A DNA stretch of 64,000 nucleotides from DASQZK01 sp963764345 (GTDB lineage Bacteria; Bacteroidota; Bacteroidia; Bacteroidales; GCA-2748055): NCBI GenBank assembly GCA_963764345.1, contig CAVXSF010000009.1, forward strand, positions 310,001 to 374,000, given 5' to 3'. The translations under genes and the position numbers were made by a program. Shown here piece after piece: positions 46,721 to 55,589 of this stretch (the stretch's first letter is position 1; each line of letters starts with the position of its first letter). The notes beneath the pieces were generated by a model. It saw only the letters and a list, made by a program, of their open reading frames with translations, was not told the DNA's origin and did no database searches.

Positions 46721-49700
46721 ATGAAAAGAGACCGGTTTCGTATCATACTTCTTCTTTTCCTGTTCATCGCCATTTCCCTGCATCTTAAAGCGATGAACGC
46801 AGGAAATCCTTTAACAGGCTTGGTACCGGAGAGTTCCGGCACCATTGCAGGCTTTCTTGCACCCCCAACGGCTGTCATCTCAGGCAGCCAGGAGATCTGT
46901 GAGGAGGAATCCGCACAACTGACAGTAATTCTGAGCGGAAAAAAACCATGGCAACTTGCCATTTCAGATGGACAAACGCTTATTAAGTTCACTAACATAA
47001 AAAGCTCTCCCTTCAGATTCTGGGTAAAACCTGCATCCACAACCACGTACAATATTGCCTACGTGATTGATTCACGCAATGTGATCGGGGCCGGGTCGGG
47101 CTCAGCTGTGGTGACGGTCAACTTAAAGACTGAAGTTCAGATCCTTGATCTTAAGTCAGGCTATAATATCGACGCAGATCCCGTTCCGCTCCAGGCTAAT
47201 GTCTCCGGGGGAACGTTCTCAGGAACCGGTGTCACAGGCCCTCCCTGGTACTTTAATCCCGGGACAGCCGGTACGGTCGGTTCGCCCTATACTATTTTGT
47301 ACTCATACACGAATGAACATGGATGCACCAGTTCAGCCAGTGCTCTTATCCATGTTGTGGCTGCAAAAGGAGTAATAAACACTCCCGGTGAACTTTTTTG
47401 CGGTTACGACAACCCGTTTACGGTTACCGCTTCGAATGACGCAGGGATCACCGGAACCTTCACCCTGCTGAATTCCTCAAATCAAAGCATCCAGGGACTG
47501 ACCGATAATCATGACAATACAGCAAACATAGACCCCGGATTACTGAATGGAGGTATATTCAAAATATTGTATGAGTATATTCTGTTTGAAACAACCTTGT
47601 CCCTAACCAAATCCTTTAGCGTGGAATCCGTTCCACAGCCCCATATCCTCATCCCCAACAGAACGGATTACTGTCAAAATGAAAAAAGATTTCAACTTCA
47701 AAGTGATATTGAATCAGCCACCTTTACCGGAACCGGGGTTTCAGGTAACCTTAGCCAGGGCTACTTCTTCACCCCCGCAAATACATCCCCGGGAAATATT
47801 TTGCTCACCTGTACCAACACTTCCCCTCATGGTTGTGTAAGCTCGGCCACAAAAAATCTGGACATCCATGTTGTCCCCCAGGTTAATTTTTCTGTCAATA
47901 ATACCTGTGTCGGACCAGAGGATACGGTATCTTTCTCGAATTCTTCTCAAAATAAAAATCTCTTCTCCGAATGGAAATGGGATTTCGCCGATCCGGGAAG
48001 CGGCTCCCTTAACCTCAGTAACCTTGAAGAGCCCTATCACATCTATTCCACAGGCGGCTCGCGAAATATTACCATGACAGGAATCACTGCCGCCGGCTGC
48101 TCCGACACTCTGAAAAAAACCGTGAGCTTCGCATCCCGGCCCACCGGAAGCTTCCGGGTTGTTAACGATTGCTATACTCCGGGCGATTCCACTTTGTTTA
48201 TAAGCTCGATGGAACCCTCCGGTACTATTACAAAGTATTCCTGGAAATTCTTCCTCCCCGACAATCAGGTTCAAAACATTGCAGGCGGGGCATCATTTAA
48301 ATACCTTCTCGGTGCAACCGGAGAATACCTTGTCGCCCTTCAGGCTGAAAACGGACCGGGCTGCTCACAAACCGTGCAAAAGACGATCTATCTTAAACCA
48401 GTCGTGTCCCTCGCGGAAGAGGATTATTATGAAAATTTTGAAAAAGGGACCGGACTCTGGATACCGGTTCAAAACATTCTGCCTTCCTACCAGTCCTGGA
48501 ATTATGGAATTCCCGGATTCAATGGTCTGACAGACACTGCCTCAGAGACCTGGTACATCAGAGATAGCACCAATACCGGCAAAGAATCCTTCCTGAATTC
48601 ACCATGCTATGATTTCAGAGGCCTTGACCGGCCTATGATCCGTATGAATATTTTCCGGAGCATGATCATGGATCATCAGGGTGCCGCATTGCAGGCCTCT
48701 TTCGATAACAATACGTGGATTACTATTGGTGATGTGGCAGATGGCATTAACTGGTATAATTCCGACCAGGTTGCTGCCCTGCCGGGGGGCCAGGAGACCG
48801 GATGGACAGGGACCGCTCCTTTCAGTCCCGATACCGGCTGGGTAGAGTCCCGTCATGACTTAAACAGCCTGGCAGACTCTGCGAGGGTCAGGCTGAGGAT
48901 CGCTTATGCAGATGACAAAACACAGGCTGGCGAAGGTGAAGGTTTTGCGCTCGGTAACGTCTGGATAGGACCCCGGAAACGTCATGTTCTGTTGGAACAT
49001 TTTACAAACAGTTCTGATGAAGAAAGCAGAAGGATTAACTCCGACGTCAATATAATAATGCAGGAGTACCCTGAAGACCTCGTCAAACTCGAATATCATA
49101 CCGATTTTCCCGGTTATGACCCGTTTAATGACCAAAACCCTTCCGTGCCTGCCACCCGGACCTTTTTCTACGGCATAACATCTGTGCCTTATTCAATACT
49201 TGATGGTGGTGTGGACAACAGTATGCTGTTTGATTACCAGAACGCATCGTTGACAGGAAAGGACGTGAAGATTGAATCACTCACTGATCCAAAATTCAGG
49301 ATGGACCTGACTGTGCAGAAGAACAGTGATAACCTCGCGGCCAATGTCAGAATTATTGCACTCAAAAATCTGGATCCCGATGAAAGGATCCTGCAGGTTG
49401 CCGTCTATGAAAAACTTATTACGGGCGTACCAACAGCCAATGGCGAATCAAAGTTCATCCATGTGATCAAGGCAATGGTGCCCAACGCAGCGGGAACGGC
49501 CATCTTCAACGGATGGTCTATGGGTGAGACCCGGAATTATCAGTTCAACTGGACGTTTGAAAATGTTTATGACCCCGGAATGCTCCGCGTTGCTGCCTTT
49601 ATCCAGAACGACAATACCAAAGAGATCTACCAGGCCGTGACCGATGATACTACCGGCGTTGTAACAGGAGAAGGGAATATCCTTTCGGGGACTGTCGGTC

Positions 49701-49945
49701 TGGTGATGTATCCGAATCCTGCAACCAGCAGCCTGACCATGTATTTGACCCCGCCGGTTAACCACAGTTTTGTGATCGAATTCTACGACCAGCTGGGCCG
49801 CATGGTTCGCTCCGTGAAATGGCAGCCTGCCGACATCGTAAGAGAAGTCGACCTTTCGGGCATGAAGCCAGGCTTCTACTTTGTCAGGCTGAAAGATGAA
49901 AAGGGTATTATGAGAGCTTACCGCAAACTGGTGATTGTCAGGTAA
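46721..49945 (+). CDS. Large T9SS-secreted protein with PKD and Omp28-like domains
   Basis: A 1074 aa exported protein. Its N-terminal hydrophobic segment (ILLLFLFIAISLHL) is a signal. Several Ig/PKD-like modules follow, for example WKWDFADPGSGS near residue 425. At about 755-850, RHVLLEHFTNSSDEESRRIN and YGITSVPYSILDGGVD match the thioredoxin-like Omp28 domain (usually FTGxWCxxC), but the cysteine pair is missing. The end (about 990-1074) is a T9SS type A sorting domain (VMYPNPATSSLTMYL, VDLSGMKPGFYFVRLKDEKG). It is 125 bases after the lipoprotein and likely the surface-exposed partner of the cluster. Convergent with the flavodiiron gene, only 3 bases apart. Confidence 0.82.
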   Translation: MKRDRFRIILLLFLFIAISLHLKAMNAGNPLTGLVPESSGTIAGFLAPPTAVISGSQEICEEESAQLTVILSGKKPWQLAISDGQTLIKFTNIKSSPFRFWVKPASTTTYNIAYVIDSRNVIGAGSGSAVVTVNLKTEVQILDLKSGYNIDADPVPLQANVSGGTFSGTGVTGPPWYFNPGTAGTVGSPYTILYSYTNEHGCTSSASALIHVVAAKGVINTPGELFCGYDNPFTVTASNDAGITGTFTLLNSSNQSIQGLTDNHDNTANIDPGLLNGGIFKILYEYILFETTLSLTKSFSVESVPQPHILIPNRTDYCQNEKRFQLQSDIESATFTGTGVSGNLSQGYFFTPANTSPGNILLTCTNTSPHGCVSSATKNLDIHVVPQVNFSVNNTCVGPEDTVSFSNSSQNKNLFSEWKWDFADPGSGSLNLSNLEEPYHIYSTGGSRNITMTGITAAGCSDTLKKTVSFASRPTGSFRVVNDCYTPGDSTLFISSMEPSGTITKYSWKFFLPDNQVQNIAGGASFKYLLGATGEYLVALQAENGPGCSQTVQKTIYLKPVVSLAEEDYYENFEKGTGLWIPVQNILPSYQSWNYGIPGFNGLTDTASETWYIRDSTNTGKESFLNSPCYDFRGLDRPMIRMNIFRSMIMDHQGAALQASFDNNTWITIGDVADGINWYNSDQVAALPGGQETGWTGTAPFSPDTGWVESRHDLNSLADSARVRLRIAYADDKTQAGEGEGFALGNVWIGPRKRHVLLEHFTNSSDEESRRINSDVNIIMQEYPEDLVKLEYHTDFPGYDPFNDQNPSVPATRTFFYGITSVPYSILDGGVDNSMLFDYQNASLTGKDVKIESLTDPKFRMDLTVQKNSDNLAANVRIIALKNLDPDERILQVAVYEKLITGVPTANGESKFIHVIKAMVPNAAGTAIFNGWSMGETRNYQFNWTFENVYDPGMLRVAAFIQNDNTKEIYQAVTDDTTGVVTGEGNILSGTVGLVMYPNPATSSLTMYLTPPVNHSFVIEFYDQLGRMVRSVKWQPADIVREVDLSGMKPGFYFVRLKDEKGIMRAYRKLVIVR

Positions 49946-49948
49946 GAT

Positions 49949-51169
49949 TTATTCATTAATCCGTTTCTCAAGTAAAAGAGTACCAAAAGTTTTCCCGAAA
50001 CTGAAAAACTTCTCACTCTTCCCCTCAAAAGGATAGAACTTTTCACTTAAACCCTCAATGGCAATCGACAATTTGAGGTTTTTCAAATGATCTTCAATAA
50101 GTTTCACGGCCTCACCGCTCCAGCCGTAAGAGCCGAAAGCTGCCGCCAGCTTCCCCTTATCCCTGATAGGGTTGATAAGGGAGAACAGCCGGTATACAGG
50201 CAGTAACGTATTCTGATTTATTGTCGGTGAGCCTATGATAATAGCATCGCTGCGGACAATCCTTTCTTCAATATCACCCAGATGTGCATTCTCTATGTCC
50301 ATGGATTCAACGTGGATATCGCCGGCAGCTTTCAGCCCTTGTTCAATTTTCCCGGCCATTTCACGGGTATAACCGTATGCAGATATATATGCAAGAAAAA
50401 CCCTGTTGTCTGTCAAGCGGGTTTCTTCAAGATATTCCCGGGCATACTTTTCTGAAAGATCTACATATTTTTTCCAGTTTTGCCTGAGAATAGGTCCGTG
50501 CCCCGGGCATATCACCGCAATATCCAGTGATCTGATCTTGTCGATGGCCTTCAGCATGAATTTACTGAAGGGTTTCAGAATAACATCAAAGTAGTAACTG
50601 AAAGCCTTATCATAATTTCCAACCAGATCATCGTACATTTCTTCATTGCAAAAATGTGCACCGAATGAATCACAGGTAAACAATACGCGATCTTCCTCAA
50701 GGTAAGTATAGATTGTATCTGGCCAGTGAAGGTTCGGAGCCCCGATAACCCTCAGCTTCTTGTTCCCGAGGTCGACTACATCACCGTCTTTGACCTTAAG
50801 GGATTTGAATGGCTTTCCGATCATTTCGCCCAGATAATTCAACGCCTGTCCACTGCCGACAACAGTGGCATCAGGTGCAAGCTCGAGAAGGTGTTTAACA
50901 TTGCCGGTATGATCGGGTTCTGTATGATTGCAAACGATATATTCGATCTCCTCAGGACGGCAGACCTTCTTCACTTTTTCAAGGTATACATCTCTGAACG
51001 TTTCTTTGGATGTGTCAATAATGGTCTTTTTACCCGCATTGATAAAATAGGAATTGTAAGTCGTTCCGTATTCAGTGGTCATCACGATATCAAAGGTCAC
51101 GATGGATTCATCCAGTACACCAATCCATTTAACATCTTCAGTTACGGGGAGAATTCTCGTATCGTTCAT
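49949..51169 (-). CDS. fprA: Flavodiiron protein (A-type flavoprotein)
   Basis: Reduces O2 or NO to harmless products, a protection typical of anaerobes. The 406 aa protein has the metallo-beta-lactamase-like di-iron domain with the H-x-E-x-D-H motif in CNHTEPDHTGNVKHLL and further metal ligands in CPGHGPILRQNW. A flavodoxin domain follows with the FMN loop AYISAYGYTREMAGKIEQG and AAFGSYGWSGEAVKLI. Length and order match the Roo/FprA family. Rubredoxin, its usual donor, is not in the window. It has its own promoter box 24 bases upstream and is not coupled to the phospholipid operon. It strongly suggests anaerobic life with some oxygen exposure. Confidence 0.94.
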   Translation of the reverse strand: MNDTRILPVTEDVKWIGVLDESIVTFDIVMTTEYGTTYNSYFINAGKKTIIDTSKETFRDVYLEKVKKVCRPEEIEYIVCNHTEPDHTGNVKHLLELAPDATVVGSGQALNYLGEMIGKPFKSLKVKDGDVVDLGNKKLRVIGAPNLHWPDTIYTYLEEDRVLFTCDSFGAHFCNEEMYDDLVGNYDKAFSYYFDVILKPFSKFMLKAIDKIRSLDIAVICPGHGPILRQNWKKYVDLSEKYAREYLEETRLTDNRVFLAYISAYGYTREMAGKIEQGLKAAGDIHVESMDIENAHLGDIEERIVRSDAIIIGSPTINQNTLLPVYRLFSLINPIRDKGKLAAAFGSYGWSGEAVKLIEDHLKNLKLSIAIEGLSEKFYPFEGKSEKFFSFGKTFGTLLLEKRINE

Positions 51170-51192
51170 GGTAAGATCAGGTTAATGAGACG

Positions 51193-51200
51193 CAAAAATA
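51193..51200 (-). promoter_or_regulatory. -7 promoter box (TATTTTTG, minus strand)
   Basis: Exact TAnnTTTG on the minus strand, 24 bases upstream of the flavodiiron gene start. The implied leader of about 17 bases is short but usual for this phylum. Confidence 0.4.
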
Positions 51201-51232
51201 GGAAACAAAAAGTAAGTCCGAAAACATCATGA

Positions 51233-51895
51233 CTAAAGATGTGCCACAGGAGTTACATTCCCCATGACTTTTTGTCCCAGTTTAACAAGAACTTCGGTAC
51301 CCGGCGGTAGAAACAGGTCCACCCGTGATCCAAATTTAATGAAACCGAGTTCATCTTTAGCCAGGACGGGTTGTTTTTCACGGGCATAACAAACCACCCT
51401 CCGTGCCACAAAACCGGCAATCTGCCTGAAAAGAATCTCCTGCCGGTTTTTTGTCTCCAGGACAACAGTGGTTCTCTCATTCAGAGTGGATGATTTTGGA
51501 TGCCGGGCAACAAGATATTTCCCGGGATGGTATTTGAAAAACCGGACAAGCCCCGATGTTGGATACCAATTTATATGTACATCCCAAACCGACATAAAAA
51601 TAGAGACCTGTAACCGTTTATCCATGAAATATTCATCCTCAACCGTCTCCTCAATAGCCACCACGGTTCCGTCAGCAGGTGAATACAGCACTCCTTCATC
51701 ATGAAGGGCCTGTCTGTCCGGTTTTCTGAAAAACCGCAGGACAAACAACATAAGCAACAGGCTGGCCGCCAGAACAACCCAGAAGGCAAAACCTCCCGAC
51801 CCGGAAAGATAGCCGGTAAGCAGATTTATAATGGCGAGAAGGAGTGTCAGGATTATAATGATCCTGTAACCCTCATGATGAATTCGGGTTTTCAT
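51233..51895 (-). CDS. psd: Phosphatidylserine decarboxylase family protein
   Basis: Converts phosphatidylserine to phosphatidylethanolamine at the inner membrane. The 220 aa form is the short, archaeal/Bacteroidota type. The N-terminal hydrophobic part has two helices (IIIILTLLLAIINLLTGYL, FWVVLAASLLLMLFVLRFF). VLYSPADGTVVAIEE and WDVHINWYPTSGLVRFFKY are family blocks. The self-cleavage site producing the pyruvoyl group is in IKFGSRVD (Gly-Ser), near the C-terminus. It is 3 bases downstream of cdsA, so this is a cdsA-psd phospholipid pair, probably read together with ftsH and rsfS. Confidence 0.93.
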   Translation of the reverse strand: MKTRIHHEGYRIIIILTLLLAIINLLTGYLSGSGGFAFWVVLAASLLLMLFVLRFFRKPDRQALHDEGVLYSPADGTVVAIEETVEDEYFMDKRLQVSIFMSVWDVHINWYPTSGLVRFFKYHPGKYLVARHPKSSTLNERTTVVLETKNRQEILFRQIAGFVARRVVCYAREKQPVLAKDELGFIKFGSRVDLFLPPGTEVLVKLGQKVMGNVTPVAHL

Positions 51896-51898
51896 GAT

Positions 51899-52711
51899 TT
51901 ATTTAATAATTAAAGCAAGGTAAAGATAAACAAACGGAACAGAAAAAAGAACCGAGTCGAAACGGTCAAGAATTCCACCATGACCGGGAAGGAACTTCCC
52001 TGAATCTTTCACTCCGGCATTTCTTTTCATGGCCGACTCGATGAAGTCGCCCAGAGTTCCCGTCACCACAATAATAAAGGCAACGCCAATCCATTCCGGA
52101 AAAGACAACACGGGATAAACAAGTGATACGACATATGCCATTGACATTGAAAAAAGGAGTCCCCCGGCAAAGCCCTCCCATGATTTTTTTGGTGATATGG
52201 AAGGAAAAATGCGATGTTTTCCGATCAGGATTCCGGTAATGTAAGCAAACGAATCATACGTCCAGAGAAGGATGAAAAATCCGAACATTAGCCGGTAATC
52301 ATAATGGCCATTCAGAAAGCAGATGAAAGGAATAAGTGACAACGGCACCAGGACATATACCAGGCCGGAAGTTGTTAATACCCAAGTTTCCATGAATTTG
52401 CCGGGGTCACGGAACAGAAGATAAGCCTGTAGAATAAGTAAAATGCCAATATCAGCCAGCAAGATTACCGGGCTGGTCAGGCCGGCTGCGGTCAGGAAAC
52501 TGATAACCAGGATAACTGCCCCGGCAAAGATGCTGATGATCTTCACCCAAAGACCTCCGGGTTGCCTGTTCAGCGTAAAGAATTCTGCAAGGGCAAGGAC
52601 CATGATAAAAAGGATCAATGCCAGCAGTGTAACCTCATGAAACCATATTGCAGCCAGCATGATGGCTACAAAGAAGGCCCCGCTCAGTGTACGTTGGACG
52701 AATTCTTTCAA
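51899..52711 (-). CDS. cdsA: Phosphatidate cytidylyltransferase
   Basis: Makes CDP-diacylglycerol from phosphatidic acid and CTP, the branch point of phospholipid synthesis. The 270 aa integral membrane protein has about eight hydrophobic segments. Its C-terminal signature is clear: SPKKSWEGFAGGLLFSM, then GDFIESAMKRNAGVKDSGKFLPGHGGILDR (the S-x-x-K-R-x4-K-D pattern). It overlaps the upstream DUF2007 gene by 4 bases and lies 3 bases from psd, so all are translationally linked. Confidence 0.96.
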   Translation of the reverse strand: MKEFVQRTLSGAFFVAIMLAAIWFHEVTLLALILFIMVLALAEFFTLNRQPGGLWVKIISIFAGAVILVISFLTAAGLTSPVILLADIGILLILQAYLLFRDPGKFMETWVLTTSGLVYVLVPLSLIPFICFLNGHYDYRLMFGFFILLWTYDSFAYITGILIGKHRIFPSISPKKSWEGFAGGLLFSMSMAYVVSLVYPVLSFPEWIGVAFIIVVTGTLGDFIESAMKRNAGVKDSGKFLPGHGGILDRFDSVLFSVPFVYLYLALIIK

Positions 52712-52899
52712 CTTTCGAATTTCTTTATGAGTATCTTGGCTTTGATAACATCATCCCGGTTCACATACACCTCAATACTGCCGAAATGGTAATTTGAATC
52801 TCTTTTATCAATGGAAAAGGCAGCAATTCCGTTGTCGAATAAAAATTGCTTCAGCAATTCCGCATGGTAGAGCTGGTTTGTCGTATACACCATGACCAA
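52708..52899 (-). CDS. DUF2007 small protein
   Basis: A 63 aa cytoplasmic protein. The pattern NQLYHAELLKQFLFDNGIAAFS and YVNRDDVIKAKILIKKFE matches the DUF2007 family (putative signal-transducing proteins with a ferredoxin-like fold). It overlaps cdsA by 4 bases and follows ftsH by 15. The same placement between ftsH and cdsA occurs, to my recollection, in other Bacteroidota. Its function is unknown. Confidence 0.82.
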   Translation of the reverse strand: MVMVYTTNQLYHAELLKQFLFDNGIAAFSIDKRDSNYHFGSIEVYVNRDDVIKAKILIKKFES

Positions 52900-52914
52900 G
52901 TTATCAGTCCATAT

Positions 52915-55023
52915 TTACGCATTAAAATCTTCCTGAGCTGAACCGGAAGATGTTGGCGTTTTGGTTTTTTTTGCGGTCTTTTTTGCAGGGACAACGATAT
53001 CATCAGTGAGGTCAGCCTCCAGATTTTCCTCAGCAGCTTTTTTCAGCTTTCGTAGAGCAGCTTTGTGTTCCATCGTGGCCTTCTCCCTTTCTTCAGGATT
53101 ACCGCCCTTTCTTTTTCCGAAGATTTTTTCAAGATCTTCACTGAAAATCACCTCTTTATCCAGGAGTTTCATAGCCAGTTCGGTCAGTCCTTTCTTGTTA
53201 TCCCGAAGCACCTTTTTTGCCCTCTCGTACTGTATATCAACAAGCTGTTTGACTTCCTTATCGATCAGCTCGGACGTTTTTTCCGAATACGGTTTGGTAA
53301 AGGCATAGTCACCCTGCCCCGATGAATCGTAATAGCTCAGGTTACCCACGAGTTTGCTCATGCCGAAGTAGGTTATCATGGCATAGGCCTGCTTAGTAAC
53401 TCTTTCAAGATCATTCAGTGCACCTGTGGAAACCATGTTGAAGTTTACTTCTTCGGAAGCACGTCCACCGAGTATGGCACACATCTCATCAAGCATCTGT
53501 TCGGTTGTGGTGATCTGCCTTTCTTCAGGAAGATACCATGCTGCCCCCAGGGCTCGCCCACGGGGAATAATGGTGACTTTCACCAGCGGGTTGGCATATT
53601 CAAGCAACCAGCTGATGGTGGCATGACCGGCTTCATGGTAGGCAATGGTTTTCTTTTCCCCGGGTGAAATGATCTTATTTTTCTTTTCCAGCCCGCCAAT
53701 AATTCTGTCGATAGCATCGAGAAAATCCTGACGGCCGATCTTCTTCTTGTTCTTCCGCGCTGCCACCAGGGCTGCTTCATTACATACATTTGCAATATCG
53801 GCACCTGAAAATCCGGGAGTTTGCCTTGCAAAGAAATCGATATCGATATCCCGGTCCAGTTTCAGAGGTCTCATGTGTACCTTGAAAATCTCTTTCCGTT
53901 CATTCAGGTCGGGAAGTTCAACAAGGATCTGTCGGTCAAAACGACCTGCTCTCAGGAGTGCCCTGTCCAGTACATCGGCACGGTTGGTGGCTGCAAGGAT
54001 GATCACACCGCTGTTGGTACCAAAACCATCCATTTCAGTGAGAAGCTGATTCAGGGTGTTTTCCCTTTCATCATTGGACCCGAAGTTGGGATTCCGTCCC
54101 CTGGCACGTCCTACAGCATCTATCTCATCAATAAAAACGATACAGGGTGCTTTCTCCTTTGCCTGCTTGAACAGGTCCCGAACCCGGGATGCACCAACCC
54201 CGACAAACATCTCAACAAAATCAGAACCCGAAATGGAGAAAAAGGGTACATGCGCCTCACCGGCAACCGCTTTAGCCAAAAGGGTTTTACCGGTTCCCGG
54301 AGGGCCGACAAGCAATGCACCTTTCGGGATCTTCCCGCCAAGATCCGTATATTTCTTTGGATTCTTAAGGAAATCGACGATCTCCTTTACTTCCATCTTG
54401 GCCTCTTCAAGGCCTGCTACATCTTTAAAGTCAGTTTTGATATTGGTGTTTTTATCGAAAATCTGGGCCCTTGATTTGCCGACATTAAAAATGCTGCCGG
54501 CAGCACCTCCTGCACCGGCGCTCATCCTCCTGAAGATGACCAACCAGACCACTACCAGCAGAATTATGGGTATGAGCCAGCTTAATATTTCTCCAAGGTA
54601 ATTATTACGGGTCTCCGTCTTGACATCCGGCCACCTGTCGGGACCGACCTCTTTCTGGAGATTGGTGAGAGTCGTGGCAAACTGATCCTGTGAAAAAATA
54701 TTGTAGATATACTTCGGACTCTCCTGTCCAAAACTACCAATACCCTTATGTGGCTGAGTTGCCGTAGAATCATTCTTGAGAAAAACCTCAACCGATTCCT
54801 TATTGACAACCAGCAATTTTGTTACCTTTCCCTCTTTGATCAGCGTCTCAAGTTTCAGTAAATCTATTTCCTCGGGCTTACTGCCAAAATTCAGAAACTG
54901 CAAACTGAGAAAAGCCACAGCGATAAGTATATAAATCCAGTAACCGCCGAACTTGGGCTTCTGTGGCCCGCCCGGTGTCGAATTCTTGTTACCGCTGTCG
55001 TTTACATTATTATTCTCATTCAT
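52915..55023 (-). CDS. ftsH: ATP-dependent zinc metalloprotease FtsH
   Basis: Membrane-bound AAA+ protease that removes damaged membrane and regulatory proteins. The 702 aa protein has an N-terminal disordered stretch, two membrane helices (YWIYILIAVAFLSLQFL; ILSWLIPIILLVVVWLVIF) around a periplasmic domain, Walker A VGPPGTGKTLLAKAVAGE, Walker B CIVFIDEIDAVG, a second-region-of-homology arginine block (NRADVLDRALLRAGRFDR), and the zinc motif AYHEAGHATISWLL. The C-terminus is a lysine- and acid-rich tail. It is 23 bases downstream of rsfS and starts the rsfS-ftsH-DUF2007-cdsA-psd run. Confidence 0.98.
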   Translation of the reverse strand: MNENNNVNDSGNKNSTPGGPQKPKFGGYWIYILIAVAFLSLQFLNFGSKPEEIDLLKLETLIKEGKVTKLLVVNKESVEVFLKNDSTATQPHKGIGSFGQESPKYIYNIFSQDQFATTLTNLQKEVGPDRWPDVKTETRNNYLGEILSWLIPIILLVVVWLVIFRRMSAGAGGAAGSIFNVGKSRAQIFDKNTNIKTDFKDVAGLEEAKMEVKEIVDFLKNPKKYTDLGGKIPKGALLVGPPGTGKTLLAKAVAGEAHVPFFSISGSDFVEMFVGVGASRVRDLFKQAKEKAPCIVFIDEIDAVGRARGRNPNFGSNDERENTLNQLLTEMDGFGTNSGVIILAATNRADVLDRALLRAGRFDRQILVELPDLNERKEIFKVHMRPLKLDRDIDIDFFARQTPGFSGADIANVCNEAALVAARKNKKKIGRQDFLDAIDRIIGGLEKKNKIISPGEKKTIAYHEAGHATISWLLEYANPLVKVTIIPRGRALGAAWYLPEERQITTTEQMLDEMCAILGGRASEEVNFNMVSTGALNDLERVTKQAYAMITYFGMSKLVGNLSYYDSSGQGDYAFTKPYSEKTSELIDKEVKQLVDIQYERAKKVLRDNKKGLTELAMKLLDKEVIFSEDLEKIFGKRKGGNPEEREKATMEHKAALRKLKKAAEENLEADLTDDIVVPAKKTAKKTKTPTSSGSAQEDFNA

Positions 55024-55046
55024 ATTCTTTAAATCCTTAATCTCAT

Positions 55047-55418
55047 TTAATTATCTTCATGCTTGGTGATAATGCCGTCAGCCCATAAATCTTCAAGATG
55101 GTAGAATAACCTTTGCTCCTTGAGAAAGATATGAACAACAATACTTGAAAAATCCATCAGGACCCACAGACTGTTTTGTTCTCCTTCAATGTGATCAACG
55201 GTAACGTTCAGACTTTCCTTTGTCGTTTTCCTGACCTCATCGGTGATAGCCCCAACCTGTGTTGTAGAGTCCCCGTGGCAGATGACAAAATAATCACAAA
55301 CTGAATTATTTGTTTTTGTCAAATCTATGCTAACAATTTCCTTGCCCTTTTTACTTTTAATGGTTTCAATTATGACATCTAGAAGTTGTTCTTCCTGTTC
55401 AAAATCCTTTTTTTTCAT
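55047..55418 (-). CDS. rsfS: Ribosomal silencing factor
   Basis: Binds the 50S subunit protein L14 and blocks subunit joining when nutrients are low. The 123 aa protein has the DUF143 pattern: LLDVIIETIKSKKGKEIVSIDL, CDYFVICHGDSTTQVGAITDEV, and WVLMDFSSIVVHIFLKEQRLFYHLEDLW. First gene of the operon with ftsH, with a promoter box 22 bases upstream. Confidence 0.95.
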   Translation of the reverse strand: MKKKDFEQEEQLLDVIIETIKSKKGKEIVSIDLTKTNNSVCDYFVICHGDSTTQVGAITDEVRKTTKESLNVTVDHIEGEQNSLWVLMDFSSIVVHIFLKEQRLFYHLEDLWADGIITKHEDN

Positions 55419-55440
55419 TCAAAATTTTTTATCTCCTTTG

Positions 55441-55448
55441 CAAAGTTA
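55441..55448 (-). promoter_or_regulatory. -7 promoter box (TAACTTTG, minus strand)
   Basis: Exact TAnnTTTG on the minus strand, 23 bases upstream of the rsfS start. Probably the promoter of rsfS-ftsH-DUF2007-cdsA-psd. Confidence 0.45.
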
Positions 55449-55589
55449 ATCATTTTATCCTTTCATGGCTAAAGTAATCTTGTTTCAATCTACTGGATGT
55501 GATATATTTAATGGCTGGAAAGATTAATGAAAATCCTGAATTTAAGTAACATTCATATTAGCAATTTGTTTTAAACATACAAGACGTAT

